Source: GCA-002700125 sp964434385 (GTDB lineage: Bacteria > Chloroflexota > Dehalococcoidia > Lucifugimonadales > Lucifugimonadaceae). From it: a stretch of DNA of 64,000 nucleotides. Under the pieces are notes generated by a model, which saw nothing but the letters and a program-made list of their open reading frames with translations, was not told the origin of the DNA and searched no databases. Position numbers and translations under genes: made by a program. The stretch's first letter is position 1. Each line of letters opens with the position of its first letter. Location: positions 1-64,000 of the forward strand of contig CAYSUW010000007.1 of NCBI GenBank assembly GCA_964434385.1. The letters run 5' to 3'. Shown one piece after another: positions 42,784 through 51,991 of this stretch.

Positions 42784-45432
42784 TTACTCTTTTATAATTT
42801 CATCAAAAATTTGTTGTTGTTGGAGCTTGTGAACTAAGCTTGACCCACTAGCAGGACTAGGTGTGAAATTCCTTCCTACATATTTTAAATTATTAAATAT
42901 AGGTGAAATGATATCATTTATATATGGCCATGCACCCCTGTTCTTAGGTTCTTCTTGTAACCAAATTACTTTTTCTAAGTTTTTATACTTAGAAATAGTA
43001 TCTTTAAATATCTTTTCAGGAAATGGATAAAGTTGTTCTAATCTGATTAAAACACTGTTTTTTAGTAATTTTTCTGAATCTTTATTTAAAAATTCAATTG
43101 ATATTTTTCCTGAACAAATAATTAATTTTCGAATTTTGGAAATATTAGCTTTTCTTGTTTCTATTACTGGAGCAAAGTTTCCTTCTAGAATTTCTTTTAA
43201 AGTGCTACATGCTAATGGGTGTCGTAAGAGACTCTTTGGAGTCATAATTATTAATGGCTTTTTTTGACTAGACGGAGTAAAACCTTGTTGTCTTAGCAAG
43301 TGAAAATATTGAGATGTGTTAGTACAATTAGCAATAGTTATATTATTTTGACTTGCTAAGGATAGGAATCTCTCTAAATGTCCACTTGAATGATTTGGCC
43401 CCATTCCTTCATATCCATGTGGAAGAAGTAATGTAAGTCCTGTGTTTTGACCCCATTTAGCTTGAGAAGAACAAATTAATTCATCAATAATAGACTGTGC
43501 ATTATTTGCAAAATCTCCGAATTGCGCTTCCCATAAAACAAATGAATCTAAGAACATTGAACTGTATCCAAATTCAAAACCTAGAGCTGCTTCTTCTGAT
43601 AATGGGCTATTGATAAGATAAGGAATATTGTTTTGATTAATATTAGAAAAGAGATTGAATTTTGATTCATCTTTGGAATCAATTAATATTCCATGTCTTT
43701 GATTAAAAGTTCCCCTGGCAGAATCTTGACCAGTTAATCTTATTGGGATATTACTCTTTGATAATAAAGCTAATGATAATATTTCGGCATGTCCCCATTC
43801 TATTTTTGAATTAAGATCACTATCTCTTCGCTTTTTTATTAAAGTCTTCAATTTGGGATGAAGAGTAAAATCTAAAGGTACATTCCATAGTGATTTATTA
43901 GTATTTATTAATTCGTTTTTGATTAATTTTGTTGTTGAAAACTTTGATTGTTTCTTTATATTTGGAAAATTGTTGGGCCATGCAACTGCTTGGTGATCTA
44001 AAGGGTTAGAAATAGAATTAGATTTTTTCAAATTATTCAGATTTTCTTCTTCAAATCTACCTATTTTTTCAGAGGTAATCAAATTTCTAGAAAGTATTTC
44101 CTGAACCCAAATAGATCTCACAGTGGGGTGAGATTTGATTCTTTGATACATTAAAGGTTGTGTAAAAGAAGGTTCGTCCATTTCATTGTGTCCAAATCTT
44201 CTGTATCCCATTAGATTAATTAAAATATCCTTTGAAAAAGAGTTTCTGTATTGAACTGCTAGTTTTGCAATTTTGATACATGATTCAATATCATCACCAT
44301 TTACATGTAGTATAGGAATATCAAAACCCCTTGCTAAGTCACTAGAGAATTTTGTTGAAAAAGCATTTTTAGGATTAGTAGTAAATCCTATTTGATTATT
44401 ATTAATTATGTGGATATTGCCTTTAGTGTTATATCCCTCAACTCCGGATAAATTGAAAGTTTCAGCTACAATCCCTTGTCCGGCAAATGCAGCATCTCCG
44501 TGTATTATAATTGAAAGAGATTTTCCAATTGGAATATTTTCTTTATCTTTTAAGCCTAGTGTAGCTCCACTAATAACTGGAGTGATCATTTCTAAATGAC
44601 TTGGATTTGGAAGCATAAATAAATCAAGGTTTTTACCAATAGAATTTTTGATAGAAGTTTTTGCTCCCAAGTGATACTTAACGTCAAGAAGAAATTCATC
44701 AGAATTTATGTTGTTAAGTTTTTGTTTTAGATTTTCTTCTTTAAATTCATCAAATATTAACTCATAAGGTTTCTTAAATATATGTGATAAAATGTTTAAT
44801 CGACCTCTATGAGGCATTCCCATTAATATTCTTTCAATATTTGTATTAGAAGATTCATTAATTATAGTACTTATGACAGGAATCAATGCTTCAGAACCTT
44901 CAAGGCTATACCATCTTGAGCCAGGAAAAGATCTATGTATGAATTTTTCAAAATCTTCGGCTTTAATCAATTCAAGTGTAGAATCGATTAATTCTTTCTG
45001 GCTCGGATTAAATGATTCCGATTGATTTTCTACTTTATCTTCTAGCCAAGTCTTTTCTTTCTCTGATCTTAAATGTTCCCATTCATATCCAATGTTTTGC
45101 AGATAGATCTCTTCTAATTTCGAAATTGAATAATCATTATGATCTAAATTTTTAGATAATGTTTGTCCAATGTTTATATTATTTATGTTTAGAGGATCTG
45201 TATTTGCATAAATATAACCATATTTTCTGATATATTTTGCGTCATCAGTAGACTTAGTTACTTCCTGTTTTGATGAGAAACTTTGTCCTGTAATTGATGT
45301 TAGATATTCAGATAAGATTTTTACGTCACTTTCAGGAATAGATGTGGGATCATTGAAATAGTTTTCAAGAATTTCAGCAATGATTCCAGCATTAATTTTC
45401 GAAAAATTATTTCTGTGGTTTGCTTTCAACAT
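42784..45432 (-). CDS. sucA: 2-oxoglutarate dehydrogenase E1
   Basis: 882 residues, slightly shorter than the usual 930. Thiamine-diphosphate enzyme that decarboxylates 2-oxoglutarate in the TCA cycle. Blocks: GMPHRGRLNILSHIFKKP, DVKYHLGAKTS, IHGDAAFAGQGIVAETFN (ThDP-binding), GYRRFGHNEMDEPSFTQP, and in the transketolase-like half RLTGQDSARGTFNQRHG and LLLPHGYEGMGPNHSSGHLE. It leads the sucA-sucB-dehydratase unit. An inverted repeat about 70 bp upstream of the start may be its operator. Confidence 0.95.
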   Translation of the reverse strand: MLKANHRNNFSKINAGIIAEILENYFNDPTSIPESDVKILSEYLTSITGQSFSSKQEVTKSTDDAKYIRKYGYIYANTDPLNINNINIGQTLSKNLDHNDYSISKLEEIYLQNIGYEWEHLRSEKEKTWLEDKVENQSESFNPSQKELIDSTLELIKAEDFEKFIHRSFPGSRWYSLEGSEALIPVISTIINESSNTNIERILMGMPHRGRLNILSHIFKKPYELIFDEFKEENLKQKLNNINSDEFLLDVKYHLGAKTSIKNSIGKNLDLFMLPNPSHLEMITPVISGATLGLKDKENIPIGKSLSIIIHGDAAFAGQGIVAETFNLSGVEGYNTKGNIHIINNNQIGFTTNPKNAFSTKFSSDLARGFDIPILHVNGDDIESCIKIAKLAVQYRNSFSKDILINLMGYRRFGHNEMDEPSFTQPLMYQRIKSHPTVRSIWVQEILSRNLITSEKIGRFEEENLNNLKKSNSISNPLDHQAVAWPNNFPNIKKQSKFSTTKLIKNELINTNKSLWNVPLDFTLHPKLKTLIKKRRDSDLNSKIEWGHAEILSLALLSKSNIPIRLTGQDSARGTFNQRHGILIDSKDESKFNLFSNINQNNIPYLINSPLSEEAALGFEFGYSSMFLDSFVLWEAQFGDFANNAQSIIDELICSSQAKWGQNTGLTLLLPHGYEGMGPNHSSGHLERFLSLASQNNITIANCTNTSQYFHLLRQQGFTPSSQKKPLIIMTPKSLLRHPLACSTLKEILEGNFAPVIETRKANISKIRKLIICSGKISIEFLNKDSEKLLKNSVLIRLEQLYPFPEKIFKDTISKYKNLEKVIWLQEEPKNRGAWPYINDIISPIFNNLKYVGRNFTPSPASGSSLVHKLQQQQIFDEIIKE

Positions 45433-45501
45433 TTATTCTGTTTAAGACTTCCTAAGATATTTGTTCAAATAATAATTGATTATCAAAAGGATTTTATCAA
45501 A

Positions 45502-45521
45502 ATGTTACAGAAATGTAACAT
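45502..45521. promoter_or_regulatory. Inverted repeat upstream of sucA, candidate operator
   Basis: ATGTTAC-N6-GTAACAT is a perfect 7-bp inverted repeat with a 6-base spacer, about 70 bp before the sucA start. The 208-bp spacer has no gene. It is followed by T7 on the plus strand, so a terminator is possible in that direction, but no plus-strand gene ends there. Confidence 0.45.
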
Positions 45522-45640
45522 GATTTTTTTCTATATATATTTCTTAGTTTAATGTGTTTTTATTAACATATTTTTATACTAGTTAATTATAGATTACTTA
45601 TTAGTATCTAGGAAATCTTAAACTTAAATCTTGGGATAGT

Positions 45641-46684
45641 TTACTTAAAGTTTTCTTTGTATACTTCCCATAGTTGTGCTGGCTTCATTTTAGGAATTTT
45701 TGATATCAATTCTTTGTTTATGAAAGACATAGGTAAACTTCCAGTGGCAATCCTGGCTGCTTCTTCTCCCAATTGTGTTTGAGCTCTTTCCCATGCTATT
45801 TCAGAATAACTAGCATAATGATTTGTTGTGGCAACATTATCCATAGAAAGGAGAGGGTTTTCTGGATCAACGGGCTCTTGTTCAAATACATCTAAGCCTG
45901 CACCAGCAATCTCTTCTGTTTTTAAAGCTTCTATCAAAGCGAGTTCATCTACTACAGGTCCTCTACTGCAATTAATGAAATAAGCGGTTTTTTTCATTAA
46001 TTTAAAATGTTTTTTCCCAATAAATTGGTGAGTTTCATCAGTCAAGTTAGTATGCAATGAAACATAGTCTGATTTTTCACATACTTCATCTATGCTTGTA
46101 GCAATTTCTATATCATATTCTTTAAAATCCCAAGATGAAAGGTAGGGATCATATCCTAAAACATTCATTCCAAATGCCTTCGCTTTTCTTGCAACAGCTC
46201 TTCCAATATCACCGACCCCAATTAATCCAAGAGTTTGTCCAGATATATGTCCCATTGGTGCTAGATAGTCTCTGGTCCAAATACCGCTTTTTACTAATTT
46301 GTCATGTAATACGAATTTTTTTGCACAAACCAATAAAAGCATCATTGTTTGATTTGATACTTCTTCAGTTCCGAAAGAAGCTCCATTAACGAATATTATT
46401 TTGTTTTCAGTTGCTGCATTTGTGTCAACTCCATCAAATCCGTGACCAAAACATACTACTCCTTTACATGAACTATCTTTGAGGTTAGAAAAAAAATCAG
46501 AATTTAATGGAATCTGTGATTGTTCTACCATAATTACGTCATAATTTTTTAGTTCATTAAATGCTTTTTCTTTTTCTGAATCATCAACTCTTACTATGCT
46601 TCCACCTGCAACTTTTATAGCTCTAGTATGTGGTTCTAAATTAATTTTAGAAGATCCTATAAAAGCAACTTTGAATTTAGACAT
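45641..46684 (-). CDS. D-isomer-specific 2-hydroxyacid dehydrogenase
   Basis: 347 residues from the ATG at 46684, chosen because GGAGG lies 6 bases upstream; the longer reading to 46705 begins in the tRNA-like remnant. NAD-binding motif GLIGVGDIGRAVARKAKAFG, then the catalytic Arg in NCSRGPVVDE, the Glu in FEQEPVDP, and the His in TTNHYAS. The family reduces 2-keto acids to D-2-hydroxyacids or the reverse (SerA-like, glyoxylate/hydroxypyruvate reductases). No ACT domain, so not classic SerA. Substrate unknown; a role in hydroxy-acid use would fit the neighbouring dehydratases. Confidence 0.88.
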   Translation of the reverse strand: MSKFKVAFIGSSKINLEPHTRAIKVAGGSIVRVDDSEKEKAFNELKNYDVIMVEQSQIPLNSDFFSNLKDSSCKGVVCFGHGFDGVDTNAATENKIIFVNGASFGTEEVSNQTMMLLLVCAKKFVLHDKLVKSGIWTRDYLAPMGHISGQTLGLIGVGDIGRAVARKAKAFGMNVLGYDPYLSSWDFKEYDIEIATSIDEVCEKSDYVSLHTNLTDETHQFIGKKHFKLMKKTAYFINCSRGPVVDELALIEALKTEEIAGAGLDVFEQEPVDPENPLLSMDNVATTNHYASYSEIAWERAQTQLGEEAARIATGSLPMSFINKELISKIPKMKPAQLWEVYKENFK

Positions 46685-46696
46685 TTTTCCTCCATT

Positions 46697-46784
46697 TGGG
46701 TACACCTTAAGAGATTCGAACTCGTTATCTCATCCTTGTAAAGGCAATCTTTATATTGGTTTGCGATGACAAAATTATACACCC
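46697..46784 (-). pseudogene. tRNA-like remnant, partly a diverged copy of the tRNA-Glu 3' half
   Basis: On the minus strand the ends GGGTGTA and TGTACCC can pair as a 7-bp acceptor-like stem (two G-U pairs) and a T-loop TTCGAAT is present, but there is no D-arm with GG, the anticodon stem is broken, and no CCA is encoded. The 45 bases at 46698-46742 match the 3' half of tRNA-Glu (46884-46928) at 35 positions. The remnant ends in the leader of the dehydrogenase gene. Confidence 0.5.
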
Positions 46785-46883
46785 TGTGGAGTATTTTGCA
46801 CTTTGATATCTTCTGCCAAATTCGAATTACTGATCTCATCTAGAGAGGATAGGTATTGGGATTTTGTAATTTTGAACTTATTT

Positions 46884-46960
46884 TGGTACCCCGTACGAGA
46901 TTCGAACTCGTGATCTCTGCCTTGAGAGGGCAGTGTGATGGGCCGCTACACTAACGGGGC
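46884..46960 (-). tRNA. tRNA-Glu (anticodon CTC)
   Basis: 77 bases including an encoded CCA. Anticodon stem CTGCC/GGCAG with loop CTCTCAA gives CTC. The T-arm ACGAG-TTCGAAT-CTCGT pairs fully and the acceptor GCCCCGT/ACGGGGT pairs with one G-U. It is 18 bp downstream of tRNA-Gln on the same strand. Confidence 0.95.
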
Positions 46961-46978
46961 AAATTTTTAATTTTAATT

Positions 46979-47052
46979 TGGCTGGCGATCCAGGGATCGA
47001 ACCTGGGCTCCCAGATTCAGAGTCTGGTGTCCTACCGCTAGACGAATCGCCA
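46979..47052 (-). tRNA. tRNA-Gln (anticodon CTG)
   Basis: 74 bases including CCA. Acceptor TGGCGAT/ATCGCCA, anticodon stem CCAGA/TCTGG with loop CTCTGAA giving CTG, and a complete T-arm CCAGG-TTCGATC-CCTGG. The first gene of a tRNA pair with tRNA-Glu. Confidence 0.95.
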
Positions 47053-47108
47053 TCAATAGCGAAATTCTAGCAGAAGGAGTTTAACTATAATAGATTTGAA
47101 AAGAATTT

Positions 47109-47597
47109 TTAACTAGAAGAATTTACAATAGCCATTTCTAGTGCAGATTTTGCATAGTAGGATCCATTCGTAATTCTTTCTTTTGCCTGTTTAATATTAT
47201 TAGTGGTAAGTACTCCAAATATTATAGGAGTATCAGTTAATATACTTGCTTGAGTAATTCCATATCCAGCAGACATTGAAATATATTCATCATGTTTTGT
47301 TTCTCCTTTAATTACAACTCCTAAACAAATAATTACGTCATATTGAGAAGTTTTAGCAAGATGATAAGCGCTTTGAGATAACTCAAACACTCCTGGAACA
47401 TATATTTCTCGGAGATACTTTTGATCTTTAATTTTTATATCATATTTTTTTAATTCTTTTAAAACTTCGGATTGAAGATCTTGAGAGATTTCTTGGTTAA
47501 AAACTGAAGTTACTAATCCAATCTTAATTTTTGAGAAGTCAAAATTATTTTTGAGAAGTTCTTCAATTTTTATATTTTTAGAGTTAGGTTTTTTCAA
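47109..47597 (-). CDS. ribH: 6,7-dimethyl-8-ribityllumazine synthase
   Basis: 162 residues. Makes the lumazine precursor of riboflavin. Blocks: KIGLVTSVFNQEISQDL near residue 22, VPGVFELSQSAYHLAK, CLGVVIKGETKHDEYIS with the catalytic His, and PIIFGVLTTNNIKQAKER. The N-terminal 20 residues are longer than in most homologues. It is the last gene of ribD-ribE-ribBA-ribH. Confidence 0.95.
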   Translation of the reverse strand: MKKPNSKNIKIEELLKNNFDFSKIKIGLVTSVFNQEISQDLQSEVLKELKKYDIKIKDQKYLREIYVPGVFELSQSAYHLAKTSQYDVIICLGVVIKGETKHDEYISMSAGYGITQASILTDTPIIFGVLTTNNIKQAKERITNGSYYAKSALEMAIVNSSS

Positions 47598-47605
47598 AAA
47601 ATTAC

Positions 47606-48796
47606 CTAGAGAGAATGTCCCAGTTTTTGTTTTTTGGTTTTCAGATATGTTTTATTGTGTTCATTTTCATTTCCAAAAATAGGAATTACTTCAGAAATTT
47701 CAAGCCCAAAACCATCTAGCCCAACTACTTTTTTGGGATTATTTGTAAGAAGTTTAATTTTCTTTACCCCTAAATCTACTAATATTTGTGCTCCCACCCC
47801 ATAATGTCTTAGATCTGGAGGAAAACCTAATGACTTATTTGCTTCGACTGTATCCTTTCCTGAATCTTGTAATTCATATGCTTTCAGCTTGTTGTGAAGA
47901 CCTATTCCTCGACCTTCTTGACGCATATAAACGAAAACACCACCTTCAGCGCCTATTTTTTTAAGTGAATCTTTAGATTGATCACCGCAATCGCATCTCA
48001 GACTGTCAAAGAAGTCACCTGTTAGACATTCACTGTGCATTCTTACGAGTACAGGTTTTTCAGGAGAAATTTTGCCTGAAACTAAAGCCAAATGTTGTTC
48101 TGGTTCATGTGAAGTCTTGTATCCAATAGCTTTAAAAGTCCCATATTTAGTTGGGAGACTTGTTTCAGCTACTCTGTTGATCAGTTTGTCATGGCTAAAC
48201 CTATAAGAAATTAAATCTTCTATAGATATGATTTTAAAATCATGTTTTTTTGCAAACTTCTCTAGGTCATCTCTTCTAGCCATTGTTCCATCATCATTTA
48301 ATATTTCACACATAACTGCAGCTTTACTTTTTTCTGCAAGAATAGATAAATCTATAGAAGCTTCAGTATGTCCAGCTCTCACTAGAACTCCTCCGGGGCT
48401 ATATTGAATCGGGAATATATGTCCTGGTTTTACAAAGCTTTCAGGAGTAGATTTTTCATCGATCAAGTCTTTTATAGTCTTGGCCCTATCATAAGATGAT
48501 ATTCCAGTTGTAATTCCTTCTGAAGAATCAACAGAAACTGTAAATGCAGTATGTGTGTTTGAATAAACACCATTTACCATAGGGGGAATATTTAAATTTT
48601 CCAGATATTCTTTTTCTATTGCTACACAAATTAATCCTCTAGCATTAGTTGCCATGAAATTTATTATTTCAGGAGTTATAGATTCTGCAGGAATAGTTAG
48701 GTCTCCTTCATTTTCTCTATTTTCATCATCTACAATGATTACTGGCTTTCCATTTTTGAAGCTAGATATTCCTTCTTCAATAGTATTTAAATTCAT
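47606..48796 (-). CDS. ribBA: Bifunctional 3,4-dihydroxy-2-butanone 4-phosphate synthase/GTP cyclohydrolase II
   Basis: 396 residues, a standard fusion. The N-terminal RibB half has DDENRENEGDLTIPAE, RAGHTEASIDL and ILNDDGTMARRDDL. The C-terminal RibA half has the zinc-binding RMHSECLTGDFFDSLRCDCG, the MRQEGRGIGLHNKL loop and LLTNNPKKVVGLDGFGLEI. It provides both branches of riboflavin synthesis. The 97-bp upstream spacer shows no FMN riboswitch that I can recognise. Confidence 0.96.
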   Translation of the reverse strand: MNLNTIEEGISSFKNGKPVIIVDDENRENEGDLTIPAESITPEIINFMATNARGLICVAIEKEYLENLNIPPMVNGVYSNTHTAFTVSVDSSEGITTGISSYDRAKTIKDLIDEKSTPESFVKPGHIFPIQYSPGGVLVRAGHTEASIDLSILAEKSKAAVMCEILNDDGTMARRDDLEKFAKKHDFKIISIEDLISYRFSHDKLINRVAETSLPTKYGTFKAIGYKTSHEPEQHLALVSGKISPEKPVLVRMHSECLTGDFFDSLRCDCGDQSKDSLKKIGAEGGVFVYMRQEGRGIGLHNKLKAYELQDSGKDTVEANKSLGFPPDLRHYGVGAQILVDLGVKKIKLLTNNPKKVVGLDGFGLEISEVIPIFGNENEHNKTYLKTKKQKLGHSL

Positions 48797-48893
48797 TTAT
48801 TCCTTTTTTTATATTTCTATGAGATAAAATTTTATCTTTCAAAAATTATATTATAATTAATAACTCGCACGATGTTAATAAAATGTGAAAAAA

Positions 48894-49481
48894 TCATTTA
48901 TTGAATTTATAGAAATTTTCTATATATTTAGCTGTTAAATCTACCTCAACATTAACTAGTTTAGTTGGTTCTGAATACTTGAAAATGGTATTTTCCCATG
49001 TAAAAGGAATTATTGAAACTGTAAATTTTTCATCATCTATTTCAACAATTGTTAAACTTGTACCATCAAGTGCAATATAACCTTTTTCTACCAGATATTG
49101 TGAAATTTGTTTAGGTGTTTTTATTGAAACATTATATGAATTTCTTTCCTTAGAAATACTTGAAATTTCACTTGTGCAGTCTATGTGGCCTTGAACTAGA
49201 TGGCCACCTAATTTGCCTCCTAATAAAGCAGATGTTTCTAGATTCACTTTAGAGTTATTTGATAAGTATCCTAAATTTGTTCTCTTTAAAGTTTCTGGAA
49301 TAACATTAACTTTGAATGTTGAATTTTCTAAGTTTTTTTCGATGACTGTCAAACAGGTTCCAGATATAGAAATACTGTCAGAAACATCCAGATCTTCAAT
49401 AACATCTTTAGATAATATTGTTAAAGATTCATTAGTAATTTCTATTACTTTACCTATTGTTTGAATTATTCCAGTGAACAT
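48894..49481 (-). CDS. ribE: Riboflavin synthase, alpha chain
   Basis: 195 residues with the usual duplicated lumazine-binding barrels: first MFTGIIQTIGKV to SGTCLTVIEK, second GGHLVQGHIDCTSEI to ALDGTSLTIVEI. Converts two lumazines to riboflavin and a pyrimidine. It starts 1 base after the ribD stop codon. Confidence 0.95.
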   Translation of the reverse strand: MFTGIIQTIGKVIEITNESLTILSKDVIEDLDVSDSISISGTCLTVIEKNLENSTFKVNVIPETLKRTNLGYLSNNSKVNLETSALLGGKLGGHLVQGHIDCTSEISSISKERNSYNVSIKTPKQISQYLVEKGYIALDGTSLTIVEIDDEKFTVSIIPFTWENTIFKYSEPTKLVNVEVDLTAKYIENFYKFNK

Positions 49482-49482
49482 T

Positions 49483-50553
49483 TTAATTCAAGTATCCTGA
49501 TACCATAATATCATCTTTAATTGTTTTGATATGGAGATTTTTTAATTTTGGTGAATCTTTTATATAACTATAACCTTCTCCTCCTACAGCAGTAATTGCA
49601 TTTTGTCCTCCTAGAATTTTAGGAGAAATAAAAATTATTACTTTATTTACAAGGTTTAGATCAAAGAAACTTCCTAGTATATCTTTCCCTCCTTCAACAA
49701 AAATGTTTATACAACCTCTATTAGCTAAATCTTCTAATACGGTAGATATATCTACTCCTTTTTCGCTTGGATTAACTTTTACATATTCCACATTATTATT
49801 AGTTTGATTAGGAGGATTTGTTGAAGTTGTATATATTAATATTTTACCTGGAGCCTCGAATAAATTTGAATCTTTGGGTGTTTTGGAATTTGAATCTAAG
49901 ACAACACGAAATCTTGGGCCACTAAAACCATTCCGTGCATTTAGTCTAGGGTTATCAGTTAATAAAGTGTTTATTCCAATAAGAACTGCATCAGATTGAG
50001 ATCTCAGTTTATGAACTATATTTCTTGAATGTTTATTAGATATCCAAGATGAATTCCCAGATTTGGAAGAAATTTTACCGTCTAATGTCATTGCATATTT
50101 TACTGTAATAAAAGGCTTTTTTGTTAATGTGAAATGTTTAAACCCCTCGATCAATTCTTCTGCTTGACGAATTTCTTCTTTGTTTGCATCTGTAGACACT
50201 TCAATTCCTGAAGTTTTTAGTTTCTCTAAACCTTTTCCATTAACCTCAGGATTAGGATCTTTTAATGGGGTAACTACCTTTCTGATTCCTGATTTTATTA
50301 TTGATTCTACACAAGGGGGAGTAGATCCATGATGTGAACAAGGTTCAAGGGTAGTGTAAAGAATACTATCTTTACTTTTCTGTCCAGCTTCTTCTAAAGC
50401 AACAATTTCAGCATGTTTGACAGGATTAGTACTGGTACTTCCTTTTCCAACAATCTTTGAATTATTAACTATTATTGCTCCAACTGGAGGTCTTGGCGAA
50501 ACTTTTCCTTTAACTAATTCTGCTAGAGAAAGTGCTTCTTTCAAAAATGTCAT
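49483..50553 (-). CDS. ribD: Riboflavin biosynthesis deaminase/reductase RibD
   Basis: 356 residues. The N-terminal deaminase has the zinc motif HAEIVALEEAG and TTLEPCSHHGSTPPC. The C-terminal reductase has VKYAMTLDGKISSKSGNSSW, SDAVLIGINTLLTDNPRL and FVEGGKDILGSFF. The start overlaps the dcd stop by 4 bp (ATGA). Confidence 0.95.
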   Translation of the reverse strand: MTFLKEALSLAELVKGKVSPRPPVGAIIVNNSKIVGKGSTSTNPVKHAEIVALEEAGQKSKDSILYTTLEPCSHHGSTPPCVESIIKSGIRKVVTPLKDPNPEVNGKGLEKLKTSGIEVSTDANKEEIRQAEELIEGFKHFTLTKKPFITVKYAMTLDGKISSKSGNSSWISNKHSRNIVHKLRSQSDAVLIGINTLLTDNPRLNARNGFSGPRFRVVLDSNSKTPKDSNLFEAPGKILIYTTSTNPPNQTNNNVEYVKVNPSEKGVDISTVLEDLANRGCINIFVEGGKDILGSFFDLNLVNKVIIFISPKILGGQNAITAVGGEGYSYIKDSPKLKNLHIKTIKDDIMVSGYLN

Positions 50554-51140
50554 TCTTGTTCAGTATGTTTAATTTGTTTATCAAAATCTAAGTGGGCTTT
50601 ACTTGCTGTAGGATCTTGTTGTCCTTTATACCTGCTACCTAACTCTGGGGAACCATATTCTCTTATAACGTGAGTGGTTAGTTTTAAGAAACTTATTTGC
50701 CCTATCCTCATTCCATAATACAAAGTTATGGGTAATCTAGAAACATTGGTAAGTTCTAATGTTAATTTTCCATCCCATCCTGGATCTACATATCCAGCAG
50801 TTGAATGTATTAATAATCCTACTCTTCCTAAAGAACTTTTTCCTTCTAGTCTTGCTACTATATCTGTAGGAATTTTAATTCTTTCAATAGTAGATGCTAA
50901 GATAAATTCCCCCGGATGAAGAATGAAAGGTTGATCTTTTTTTACTATGTGTTCTTCTGTTAAATCAGGTAAATCTTTTTTTAAATCAATAAAGGGTTCT
51001 GTTGAATTTCTAAAAACTAATATTTTCTTGTCTAGGTGAAGATCTACACTTGCAGGTTGAATATCTTTAGTATCTAGAGGATCTATAATTATTGCCCCTT
51101 TTTCTAGGTATTCTTTGATAGTTTTATCGCTTAAGACCAT
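50550..51140 (-). CDS. dcd: dCTP deaminase
   Basis: 196 residues. Converts dCTP to dUTP, or to dUMP in bifunctional forms. Blocks: IQPASVDLHLDKKILVF, LEGKSSLGRVGLLIHST, AGYVDPGWDGKLTLEL and GMRIGQISFLKL, with the catalytic Glu in the DGKLTLELTN segment. It lies at the head of the riboflavin unit, with ribD overlapping its end, and is divergent from lepB. Confidence 0.95.
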   Translation of the reverse strand: MVLSDKTIKEYLEKGAIIIDPLDTKDIQPASVDLHLDKKILVFRNSTEPFIDLKKDLPDLTEEHIVKKDQPFILHPGEFILASTIERIKIPTDIVARLEGKSSLGRVGLLIHSTAGYVDPGWDGKLTLELTNVSRLPITLYYGMRIGQISFLKLTTHVIREYGSPELGSRYKGQQDPTASKAHLDFDKQIKHTEQE

Positions 51141-51257
51141 TTTAAGTTCCTTATATAATTTAATAATATTTTATAATTACTTATCAGAAAATATTACAAG
51201 ATATTGAAAAATTTTATTAAGACTTGTTTTTTATTATTTCTATAAGTTTAAGATAAT

Positions 51258-51824
51258 ATGAATAATATGATAGAAGATTTAAGAGAAATAGGAAGAAGTA
51301 TAATTATCGCTGCCTTAATTTCTATAATTTTACAATTTCTTATTCAAAATAATGTTGTAAAAGGTAAAAGTATGTTTCCTAATCTTGAGGATGGTCAGAG
51401 AGTATTGGTAAACAAGTTCATTTATCAACGTACTATTGATTTTGATAAAGATTATATTGGAGAAGGGGAAGAATTTATTTTTGGTGGCCCTCAAAGAGAT
51501 GAAATTGTTGTATTTAAATCCCCTCATAATTATCAAAAAGAACCATTGGTTAAAAGAATTATTGGTCTTCCAGGAGATTGGGTGGAGATTAAAGATGGTG
51601 TTGTTCTAGTGAATAATGATCCTTTGTCTAGTGATTTTGGTTTTACATCTTCTATATCATTTGATCGTAGAATGAAAGTTCCTGAATCAATGTATTTTGT
51701 TTTAGGAGACAATAGGAATCATTCTAACGATTCTAGATTATTTGGTTTTATTTCTTCTGAGAATATTATTGGTAGAGTTTGGATAGCATATTGGCCATTT
51801 CTAGAGTTTAAAGTTTTTGGTTAA
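51258..51824 (+). CDS. lepB: Signal peptidase I
   Basis: 188 residues. One N-terminal membrane helix, then the catalytic Ser in GKSMFPNLEDGQRVLV, the catalytic Lys in LVKRIIGLPGDWVEI, and FVLGDNRNHSNDSR. Cleaves Sec and Tat signal peptides outside the membrane, fitting the SecDF genes. Divergent from dcd with a 117-bp AT-rich spacer. Confidence 0.94.
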   Translation: MNNMIEDLREIGRSIIIAALISIILQFLIQNNVVKGKSMFPNLEDGQRVLVNKFIYQRTIDFDKDYIGEGEEFIFGGPQRDEIVVFKSPHNYQKEPLVKRIIGLPGDWVEIKDGVVLVNNDPLSSDFGFTSSISFDRRMKVPESMYFVLGDNRNHSNDSRLFGFISSENIIGRVWIAYWPFLEFKVFG

Positions 51825-51914
51825 AATATTTTTTATTGAATCAATTTTTATTTTTAGTTGAAACCCATCAAGGGATTTATTAGACTTGCTTAAGCACTTT
51901 TCATATTTTCATAT

Positions 51915-51991
51915 GGGCCCTTAGCTCAGCCCGGCAGAGCAACTGACTTTTAATCAGTAGGTCCAGGGTTCGAATCCCTGAGGGCCCACCA
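51915..51991 (+). tRNA. tRNA-Lys (anticodon TTT)
   Basis: 77 bases with an encoded CCA. Acceptor GGGCCCT/AGGGCCC, anticodon stem ACTGA/TCAGT with loop CTTTTAA giving TTT, and T-arm CAGGG-TTCGAAT-CCCTG. It stands alone between lepB and the small membrane protein gene. Confidence 0.96.

Noticed and set aside
45502..45521. Rho-independent terminator
   Set aside because: The T-run is on the plus strand, where no gene ends; on the minus strand there is only a TTTT.
45641..46684. SerA (phosphoglycerate dehydrogenase)
   Set aside because: No ACT or regulatory domain and no serine genes nearby; only the general family can be supported.
46657..46839. Short minus-strand ORF of 60 residues
   Set aside because: It runs through the tRNA-like remnant and the ribosome-binding site of the dehydrogenase gene.
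48797..48893. FMN riboswitch before ribBA
   Set aside because: No RFN-type conserved blocks can be seen, and the spacer is short and AT-rich.
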